Shown: piece by piece, positions 58,168 through 64,000 of the stretch
Layout: every line of letters starts with the position of its first letter
How positions within the stretch are numbered: the first letter of the stretch is position 1
Source of the DNA: CADEEL01 sp050246475
Lineage (GTDB): Bacteria > Pseudomonadota > Alphaproteobacteria > Caulobacterales > Aquidulcibacteraceae
Direction of reading: 5' to 3'
Length of the DNA: 64,000 nucleotides
Assembly: GCA_050246475.1 (NCBI GenBank)
Contig: JBFWVZ010000001.1
Span: 739,709-803,708 of the forward strand
Made by a program: the position numbers and the translations under genes
Notes under the pieces: model-generated
What the model was told of the DNA's origin: nothing
The model's database searches: none
What the model saw: only the letters and a program-made list of their open reading frames with translations

Positions 58168-58857
58168 ATGAACACGCACGTCTTGCTCGTCGAGGATGAA
58201 GAGGCGCTGGCGACGCTCTTGCGCTACAACCTCGAAAAGGAGGGCTACCGCGTCTCCTTGGCGACGGATGGCGAGGAGGCGCTCGTGCTCGCGCAGGAGA
58301 CGCCGCCCGATCTCGTTCTGCTCGACTGGATGCTGCCCAAGCAACCTGGCATCGAAGTGTGCCGCCGGCTGCGCACCCGCACCGAGACGCGCAACACGCC
58401 CATCGTGATGCTGACGGCGCGCGGCGACGAGAGCGACCGCATCCGCGGGCTCGACATGGGCGCCGACGATTACATCGCCAAGCCGTTCTCGGTGAGCGAA
58501 CTCATGGCGCGCTTGCGGGCCGTGATGCGCCGCATCCGCCCCGCGCTCGCGGACGACAAGATCGTCGTGGGCGACATCACGATCGATCGCGCGGCGCGGC
58601 GGGTGAAGCGGGCCGGGCGCGAGCTTCACCTCGGCCCCACTGAGTTCAAGCTGCTCGATCACCTGGCGCAGCATGCGGGGCGCGTCTTCTCGCGCGAACA
58701 ATTGCTGGACGCGGTGTGGGGCTCGGACGTCTATGTCGAGGCGCGCACGGTCGATGTGCATATCGGGCGGCTGCGCAAGGCGGTGAACGCGGGCGATGCG
58801 GTCGATCCGATCCGCACGGTGCGCAGCGCCGGCTACGCCCTCGACTTCGAGGCCTGA
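58168..58857 (+). CDS. phoB: Phosphate response regulator PhoB
   Basis: A 229-residue OmpR-class regulator. Phosphoacceptor Asp53 in LVLLDWMLP, with D10/E11 and K in YIAKPFSV. The winged helix (LGPTEFKLLDHLAQHAGRVFSREQLLDAVWG, VDVHIGRLRKAV) binds Pho boxes. It is three bases from phoU. Confidence 0.96.
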   Translation: MNTHVLLVEDEEALATLLRYNLEKEGYRVSLATDGEEALVLAQETPPDLVLLDWMLPKQPGIEVCRRLRTRTETRNTPIVMLTARGDESDRIRGLDMGADDYIAKPFSVSELMARLRAVMRRIRPALADDKIVVGDITIDRAARRVKRAGRELHLGPTEFKLLDHLAQHAGRVFSREQLLDAVWGSDVYVEARTVDVHIGRLRKAVNAGDAVDPIRTVRSAGYALDFEA

Positions 58858-58947
58858 TCACAAAGCCGAGAGCAGAGGCGTCGAGCGGGTTTGGGAGCAC
58901 GGCGCAGCGGGTGTAAGCTCGCGGCGTTCCCAACTCCGGAGGCCGCG

Positions 58948-59895
58948 ATGACCACGCGCCCGCGCTTCATGTTGCGCATCTTCCTTCTCGTGTTCGCGGC
59001 AGCCGCGCTTGCCCTGGCGAGCGGCGTGTGGGCGCATTCGGCGCGCGCGGCCGGCAATTCCGGATCGAGCACCCCCATGCCGGGCGGTTCGGGCTTCGAT
59101 CCGGCGCGCGCCTATCAGGAGGGCGTGGCCGCGCTGCAGGCGGGAGACTACGAAACCGCGGTCAATCGCTTGCGCCGGGTGGCCGACGTCGCGCCGCGCG
59201 ACGGGACGGTGCAATACGTTTACGCGCTCGCGCTGATCGGTTCGGGCGAGCAGAGCGACGCACGACGCCCGCTGGAGCGCGCCGTGCGCGATGATGCGGT
59301 TCCGCCGGACGCGTTCAATCAGCTCGGACAAGTCTATTTGGCGGGAGGACGGCGTGACGACGCGGTGGCCCAGCAGACGCGGCTCAACGAATTGCTGGCC
59401 GGATGCGACGCGGAATGCGGCGACCAGCGACGCGGGCAAATCCAAGCCGCGCAAGCGGCGCTCGAGGCGGCGCTCAATCCCCCCGCCGCGCCGCCCGGCG
59501 ATCCGCAAATGAGCTGGCTCATCCCCGACACGAGCGAGGGGCGTGCGGCCTATGCCTACGCCGTGGGGCTCATCAACACCGAGCGGTGGACAGACGCGCT
59601 CGCCGCGCTCGATCACGCACGCCTGGCGATCGGTCCGCATCCGGACATTCTGAATTATATGGGCTTCGCCAGCCGGCGCCTTGGGCGCTACGAAACCGCG
59701 CTCGCGTTCTACCGGGAAGCGCTTTCGCTCGACCGCGATCATCTGGGCGCCAACGAATATCTCGGCGAGCTTTATCTGGAAATGGGCCGCACCGAGGAGG
59801 CCGAGCGCCAGCTCGCGCGGCTCGATCGGCTCTGCCCCTATGGCTGCGCCGAGCGGGAGGAATTGGCGCGCTGGATCCAACTCGCCAGCAATTAA
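58948..59895 (+). CDS. Periplasmic TPR protein
   Basis: A 315-residue protein with an N-terminal signal or anchor (FMLRIFLLVFAAAALALASGVWA). TPR units: ARAYQEGVAALQAGDYETAVNRLRRVADVAP, and near the C-terminus YETALAFYREALSLDRDHLGANEYLGELYLEMGRTEEAERQLARL (read in parts). Cys pairs AGCDAECGDQ and LCPYGCAERE could be disulfides. Three bases from the cytochrome gene, so the two act together. Confidence 0.85.
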   Translation: MTTRPRFMLRIFLLVFAAAALALASGVWAHSARAAGNSGSSTPMPGGSGFDPARAYQEGVAALQAGDYETAVNRLRRVADVAPRDGTVQYVYALALIGSGEQSDARRPLERAVRDDAVPPDAFNQLGQVYLAGGRRDDAVAQQTRLNELLAGCDAECGDQRRGQIQAAQAALEAALNPPAAPPGDPQMSWLIPDTSEGRAAYAYAVGLINTERWTDALAALDHARLAIGPHPDILNYMGFASRRLGRYETALAFYREALSLDRDHLGANEYLGELYLEMGRTEEAERQLARLDRLCPYGCAEREELARWIQLASN

Positions 59896-59898
59896 AGC

Positions 59899-60786
59899 AT
59901 GGCGTGGCGGCTCATCGCGGCGGCGCTGGCCTTGGCGTCGGCGCCCGCAGCGACGCATGTGGTGCGCGATGAGATTTGGACCGCGGAGACGCCCGCGCTT
60001 GCGCGCGATCTCACCCACGCGCCGGGCGAATGCTTGCCGGAGAGCGCGCGCACCAACGAAGTCGAGCTCGGCCGCGCGCTCTTCCGCTCTTCGACCGTGC
60101 TCGGCGGGCCTGTCGCGCGCATTGGCATGTCCTGCCATTCGTGCCACACAAATGGGCGCGCCAATGCGCGCTTCTTCTTGCCCGAGCTGACGAACGAAAT
60201 CGGCGCCGCCGACGTGACGAGCGAGTGGGCAAGCGCGGTGCGCGGCGATGGGCAAATGAACCCGATCCGCATTCCCGATCTCGCGGGCGTAGGGTCGCGC
60301 CAGACGTTCGGGCATTTGAGCGATCCCTCGCTCGATCACTTCGTGCGGTCCGTGGTGGAGGAGGAGTTTCAGGGCGCGCCGCTCTCGGCGTCCGCGCACA
60401 ACGCCTTGATTGCGTACCTGCGCGCGCTCGATCCGGCGCGCTGTGCGACGGATGGGCGCGCGACGCTCAGGAGCGCCGCCGACGACGTGCGCCGCGCGCT
60501 CAATGCCGCGAACGCGACGAGCGATGCGGAGAGCGCGCGCCTCGCCCGCGTCGCGGCGCGCGAACGCATCGGCCTCATCGTGGAGCGCTTGCCGGCGCGG
60601 CGCTTCGCGCGCGAACGGGCGCGGCTTGAAGCGCTGGCGCGTGAATTGATCGAGCAGCCGGGCGATCAAGGCTGGCGCGCGCGCTTCGATGCGCTCACGC
60701 GCACGCTCGAACGGCGCGAACGCGCGACCTATTTCAACGAACGCACCCTCGCCCGCGCGCTTCGCACGCCCGGAACGACGCGGTAA
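59899..60786 (+). CDS. Monohaem c-type cytochrome, MauG/di-haem peroxidase-like
   Basis: A 295-residue exported protein (signal ASAPAATH region). One haem-c site, C79-H-S-C82-H83 in IGMSCHSCHTNGR. The order IPDLAGVGSRQTFGHLSDPSLDHFVRSVVEEEF resembles the second-haem half of di-haem peroxidases/MauG (usually PSLRNV...PYMHDGS), but only one CxxCH is present. The C-terminal ~120 residues are Arg-rich helices. Start ATG is three bases after the TPR gene stop. Confidence 0.8.
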   Translation: MAWRLIAAALALASAPAATHVVRDEIWTAETPALARDLTHAPGECLPESARTNEVELGRALFRSSTVLGGPVARIGMSCHSCHTNGRANARFFLPELTNEIGAADVTSEWASAVRGDGQMNPIRIPDLAGVGSRQTFGHLSDPSLDHFVRSVVEEEFQGAPLSASAHNALIAYLRALDPARCATDGRATLRSAADDVRRALNAANATSDAESARLARVAARERIGLIVERLPARRFARERARLEALARELIEQPGDQGWRARFDALTRTLERRERATYFNERTLARALRTPGTTR

Positions 60787-60794
60787 GGGAGCCC

Positions 60795-62558
60795 ATGACA
60801 AACAGCGAAGCGGGCTCCCTGGCGGACCCTAAACTTGAGATGGAGCGAGGAGAGCGGGCCGCATGGCGCATCATCATAGGTGTGCTGGCGGGCCTCTTTA
60901 TTGCCGGCCTCTTTCAGTTCGGCATTTTCGAACCGCGGACACGCGGAACTTTCGCGTTCATCCTCATGCTTGCGCCGTTCGTGTTGCTTGGCGGCGTCGG
61001 GCGCTTCAGGCTGAGCGTATTGGCGCTCTGGTTTGCGGCTGCGTTCGCGATCTGCTGGGCGATCGGCGCGCATGCGGCCGGCGATGAAGAGAATTTCGGC
61101 GGGGGTTGGTACGGGGCGTTCGTTCCGACCGCGGCGCTTCTCTTTTCCCTGCATCACCTCATAGAAGGCGGCGATCGCGCTGGAAGAGTCTTTGCGTCCT
61201 ATCCGACCTATTTCGACATCGCCTGGCGTGACGCCGTGCAACTGGCGCTATCCATAGCATTCCTCGGTGTGTTCTGGATTTTGCTCGGCGTCGGTGTCCT
61301 GCTGTTCGGATTGGTCGGTGTCACCGCATTTCAGGCGCTGATCGCTTCCCCGGTGTTCATCTTCCCCGCAAGCGGCGCAATCATTGGGCTCAGCGTTCAC
61401 GTCACCGACACGCGCGATGCCTTGGTGCGCTCCGTGCGTATGCTGGCGCTCACGTTGTTCTCCTGGCTCCTGCCCGTCTTGACGCTGATTGCACTGGCCT
61501 TCCTGCTGACATTGCTGACGACAGGCCTTGAGCCGCTCTGGGCGACGCGCAGCGCCGCGTCGATTTTGCTGACGGCGTCTGCCGCGCTCATCGTTTTGAT
61601 CAACGCCACCTATCAGGACGGTGCGACGCGCGCGATGCCGGGCTGGCAGCGCGTCACCGCGATCGCCGCGGCGGCCGCGCTTGTAATTATGGTTGCGATC
61701 GCCGCGTATGCGATCGCTCTGCGGGTTGGGCAGTATGGGCTCACGCCCGAGCGCGTGATTGCGATCGCCGCGACGGCGCTGGCGGCGCTCTATGCGGTGG
61801 GCTATCTGGCCGCCGCTCTGTGGCCGGGAAGAGCGTTTCGCATGATCGAGCCGGTGAACATCGCCGCCGCCGTGCTTGGCGTGATCGTCGTCATCGGCCT
61901 GTATACGCCGATCGCCGATCCGGCCCGCATCAGCGTCGCCGACCAGGTGCGCCGTCTCGAACGCGACGCAGTGGCGGCGGAGCGCTTCGACTATGCGTTT
62001 CTTCGGTTCGCTTCCGGCCGGTATGGCCGCGAAGCGCTAGAGGCCCTGACCCGTCATGACAACGTCGCGATCGCTGAGCGCGCGCGCCGGTTCGCGGCCT
62101 ACGAAACGCGCTCTGACTACATCGCCGCGACGGGCGGTGAGAACGCGGATGCTCCGGATGCAGCGCCGCTTGAAGAACGCATCACGATGCGCACGCCCGA
62201 TCGCACGCTTCCCGCCTCGTTCCTCGCGCACCCATGGGAAGGTTCACCGGAACTCCATGGAACTTGCCTCGTTCGCGTCAACCGGTGGTGCGACGCCTAC
62301 ATGATCGATTGGGACGGTCAGGAGGGCGAAGAGATAGCGCTCCTGAACGAGCAGCGGGGCGCGCTGCTCGTCTTCGCTCAAACGGACGAGGAATGGCGCT
62401 ATGCGGGCCGGTTCAACCTCTCTTGCGCCGGTGATGGGGCCGCCTGGGAAGCCGGTGAACTAGAGTTCGTCCCGAGCGGAACTCGTGATCTCGTGATCGG
62501 CGGTCGGCGTGAGCCCTTCCGGGCGCCCGACTTCCCGGCATGTCCGCGCAACCAATGA
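60795..62558 (+). CDS. DUF4153-like membrane protein with soluble C-terminal domain
   Basis: A 587-residue protein. About ten to eleven membrane helices occupy residues ~25-395, with FSLHHLIEGGDRAGRVFASYPTYFDIAWRDAVQL and GATRAMPGWQR typical of DUF4153. The C-terminal ~190 residues are soluble, with AERFDYAFLRFASGRYGREALEAL and Cys-containing strands (GTCLVRVNRWCDAYM). No known role. A hairpin terminator follows for gcrA on the other strand. Confidence 0.85.
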   Translation: MTNSEAGSLADPKLEMERGERAAWRIIIGVLAGLFIAGLFQFGIFEPRTRGTFAFILMLAPFVLLGGVGRFRLSVLALWFAAAFAICWAIGAHAAGDEENFGGGWYGAFVPTAALLFSLHHLIEGGDRAGRVFASYPTYFDIAWRDAVQLALSIAFLGVFWILLGVGVLLFGLVGVTAFQALIASPVFIFPASGAIIGLSVHVTDTRDALVRSVRMLALTLFSWLLPVLTLIALAFLLTLLTTGLEPLWATRSAASILLTASAALIVLINATYQDGATRAMPGWQRVTAIAAAAALVIMVAIAAYAIALRVGQYGLTPERVIAIAATALAALYAVGYLAAALWPGRAFRMIEPVNIAAAVLGVIVVIGLYTPIADPARISVADQVRRLERDAVAAERFDYAFLRFASGRYGREALEALTRHDNVAIAERARRFAAYETRSDYIAATGGENADAPDAAPLEERITMRTPDRTLPASFLAHPWEGSPELHGTCLVRVNRWCDAYMIDWDGQEGEEIALLNEQRGALLVFAQTDEEWRYAGRFNLSCAGDGAAWEAGELEFVPSGTRDLVIGGRREPFRAPDFPACPRNQ

Positions 62559-62560
62559 AA

Positions 62561-62586
62561 AAGGGCGGCTCGCGAGAGCCGCCCTT
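62561..62586 (-). terminator. Intrinsic terminator for gcrA
   Basis: A near-perfect palindrome, AAGGGCGGCTC-GCGA-GAGCCGCCCTT. On the minus strand it is followed by TTTTTC, so it is an intrinsic terminator for gcrA; on the plus strand it lacks a T-run but still lies just after the DUF4153 stop. Confidence 0.85.
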
Positions 62587-62613
62587 GAAGGTAGACGAAG
62601 CTTAATCGCCGCC

Positions 62614-63129
62614 CTAGAGCGCGGCCAAACGCATCATGCGGCGCAGTTCGTCCGGTTGGCCGCCTTCCGGGCGGCGGCGGCGCGCCTGACTTGGCTGGTA
62701 AGCCAAGCGGGCGTGATCGGTGCAATAGGGGCCTACGCAGGAGACGCGGCCGCAGAACGCGAAGTCCGCATCCGTCGGATCGCCGATCGGGAACTTGCAC
62801 ATGCCTTCCTTCAAGGTGAGCACGGTCGCGACCGAGCCGTCCTCGAAACGAAGCGGATCCAAAACGACCGTCAGCACCGGCGGCGCATAAGGCGACGAGG
62901 CCGGGCGCACGCGCGGCGCGAGGTTGAGCGGCGAGCGCTGCTGGCGCGGGCGCGCCGGGCGCTTGGCTGGGCGCGAAGGCGTCGCGCGGCCGGCGAGGCC
63001 CAAGCGATGCACCTTCCCAATCACCGCATTGCGGGTGACGCCGCCGATTTGTTTAGCGATTTGCGAGGCCGAATGCCCTTCGGCCCACAGCTTCTTTAGG
63101 AGCGCTACGCGCTCGTCGGTCCAGCCCAT
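62614..63129 (-). CDS. gcrA: GcrA cell-cycle regulator
   Basis: A 171-residue protein. MGWTDERVALLKKLWAEGHSASQIAKQIGG and VTRNAVIGKVHRLGL form the GcrA DNA-binding helix-turn-helix; the C-terminal part (PTDADFAFCGRVSCVGPYCTDHARLAYQPS) contains the sigma-70-contact region. GcrA works with CcrM-methylated GANTC sites to activate genes with sigma-70. Start at 63129, with CAGGGGGAAAAT upstream; an ATG at 63162 lacks a site. A signature of alphaproteobacteria with CcrM. Confidence 0.96.
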   Translation of the reverse strand: MGWTDERVALLKKLWAEGHSASQIAKQIGGVTRNAVIGKVHRLGLAGRATPSRPAKRPARPRQQRSPLNLAPRVRPASSPYAPPVLTVVLDPLRFEDGSVATVLTLKEGMCKFPIGDPTDADFAFCGRVSCVGPYCTDHARLAYQPSQARRRRPEGGQPDELRRMMRLAAL

Positions 63130-63252
63130 ATTTTCCCCCTGTCGGCCGTGCTTGACGGCCAATCCAGACTCGCCTGAGAAGACGAGCAGCCCAAGCCATG
63201 GTATGCACGATCACAGAGCTGCCACAATAGGTGGGGGCGCCTGGCCTCGCAA

Positions 63253-63304
63253 TCATCCACAGCTTGCGTGCTTTCCTCCACAAACGACCAAAGGTTTATC
63301 CAAG
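63253..63304 (+). promoter_or_regulatory. Three co-oriented DnaA-box-like sites upstream of gcrA
   Basis: TCATCCACA (63253-63261, one mismatch to TTATCCACA), TCCTCCACA (63274-63282, two mismatches) and TTATCCAAG (63296-63304, two mismatches) lie within 52 bp in the 276-bp gap upstream of gcrA, all in plus orientation. A GACTC (GANTC) site is at 63167-63171. In Caulobacter DnaA activates gcrA, so these are likely the activating sites. Confidence 0.6.
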
Positions 63305-63352
63305 GCGCCGGACGGCCTTTTGGCCTTCGCGCTTCTTGCGCGTACGACTGCG

Positions 63353-63380
63353 TTAACCAAATCGCGCCTAGGGCGGTTAA
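63353..63380. promoter_or_regulatory. Inverted TTAACC half-sites, possible CtrA binding region
   Basis: TTAACC (63353-63358) and GGTTAA (63375-63380) are inverted and 16 bases apart, just upstream of the ABC-2 permease start. CtrA half-sites are TTAACCAT-like. The usual CtrA box is TTAA-N7-TTAA, so this is only suggestive. Confidence 0.3.
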
Positions 63381-63405
63381 GATCGCGTAAACAGGACTGA
63401 AACCC

Positions 63406-64000
63406 GTGGACACTCAGACGCTCCCAGCCCCTGCCGCGCCCGCGCGGCCGGCCGAAAACCGGCTCGTTTCGCGCACCTATGGCGGGATTAATTGGCTGGG
63501 CTTGCAGACTTTGGTGGCGCGCGAGGTGCAGCGCTTCATGAAGGTCTCGGCGCAGACCGTGATCGCGCCTTTGACCTCAACCGTGCTCTTTCTCTCGATC
63601 TTCGCGGCGCTCCTGGGCGCGCGGCATTGGGGCGTGACGGAGGCGGTGCCCTACATCAATGGCTTGGTCCCAGGCCTTGCCATGATGGCGATCATTTCGA
63701 ACGCGTTTCAGAATTCCGCCTCGTCGCTCATCATCGCGAAAGTGCAGGGCAACGCGGTGGACTTTCTGATGCCGCCTATCTCGGCGCTGGAGTTGACGAT
63801 CGCCTTTCTCGCGGGCTCGGCCGCGCGGGGGCTGATCGTGGGGCTGGCGAGCGTGCTGATCGCGGCGCCGTTCGCCGACATCGTGCCGGTCAATTGGTTC
63901 GCGGCGCTCTATTTCGCGCTGATGGGCGCCATCGTGTTCGGCGCCATCGGGCTCATCGGCGGCATCTGGGCCGACAAGTTCGATCACCTCGCGGCGGTGA
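63406..64000 (+). CDS. ABC-2 type transporter permease, C-terminus off window
   Basis: I translated this from the GTG at 63406; it stays open to the right edge, 198 residues. Residues ~28-48 (NWLGLQTLVAREVQRFMKV) are the typical amphipathic start of ABC-2 membrane proteins, then QTVIAPLTSTVLFLSIFAALLG is the first helix, and INGLVPGLAMMAIISNAFQNSASSLIIAKVQGNAVDFLMPP is the conserved Y-N/F-Q..S..SL..K-G block. An ATPase gene probably lies outside the window. Typical of drug or polysaccharide exporters. Confidence 0.88.
   Translation, partial: MDTQTLPAPAAPARPAENRLVSRTYGGINWLGLQTLVAREVQRFMKVSAQTVIAPLTSTVLFLSIFAALLGARHWGVTEAVPYINGLVPGLAMMAIISNAFQNSASSLIIAKVQGNAVDFLMPPISALELTIAFLAGSAARGLIVGLASVLIAAPFADIVPVNWFAALYFALMGAIVFGAIGLIGGIWADKFDHLAAV

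Overview
The window is high-GC DNA that reads as an alphaproteobacterial chromosome. The cell-cycle regulator gcrA is at 62614-63129, and there is an aa3-oxidase subunit IV gene, a split pntAA/pntAB/pntB transhydrogenase, and many Hyphomonadaceae/Caulobacterales-style small lipoproteins. By eye a few genes are more AT-rich than their surroundings (5559-6215, 10461-11585, 37306-38145), which may mark transfer. I saw no tRNA, rRNA, CRISPR array, prophage or insertion sequence. Both ends are open: a serine hydrolase runs off the left edge and an ABC-2 permease off the right edge.

Layout. 1-6200: serine hydrolase, membrane AraC-type regulator, a membrane-anchored unknown, three lipoproteins with near-identical leaders, and a permuted papain-like amidase. 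6217-11826: lepA, a proline-rich lipoprotein coupled to a TpsB-type outer-membrane transporter, a propeller-like lipoprotein, and a broken DUF2188 gene. 11904-16794: cobalamin riboswitch followed by btuB, btuC, btuD and btuF. 16836-19101: small lipoprotein, hotdog thioesterase, outer-membrane barrel. 19168-25359: subunit IV of the aa3 oxidase, then pntAA, pntAB and pntB interrupted by an NTF2-like gene and a colicin-immunity-like membrane gene, then DUF4160/DUF2442, DUF1801 and Rieske genes. 25356-33112: DUF2167 protein, pyrF, membrane serine protease, DUF350, 3-hydroxybutyrate dehydrogenase, a TIR-Sel1 protein, an adhesin-E-like lipoprotein and an SDR. 33240-35866: cioA/cioB-type bd oxidase with a DUF2474 small subunit. 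35856-38145: cupin, rifampin ADP-ribosyltransferase, SUKH protein. 38176-44441: tyrosine/homogentisate catabolism (pterin dehydratase, maiA, hppD, fahA) with an asparaginase, a VOC protein and an AhpD-like protein between. 44516-48724: convergent S46 and M13 peptidases. 48769-54974: OMF-MFP-RND efflux operon. 55115-58857: phoR, Pho box, pstB, phoU, phoB. 58948-62558: TPR protein, monohaem cytochrome and DUF4153 membrane protein. 62614-63129: gcrA, with DnaA-box-like sites upstream.

The main signals beyond ordinary annotation are these. A TIR-Sel1 gene has seven almost identical 37-residue repeats and the catalytic glutamate expected of NAD-cleaving TIR domains. A family of paired G/C-rich hairpin repeats sits between genes; copies supply the Shine-Dalgarno of one gene and encode the signal-peptide n-region of another. 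The pnt operon carries two foreign-looking insertions. The Pho cluster has no pstSCA and its PhoR has no visible membrane segment. The gcrA promoter region holds three co-oriented DnaA-box-like sites. No single locus is clearly a new multi-gene system; the TIR-Sel1 gene is the best candidate for one component.
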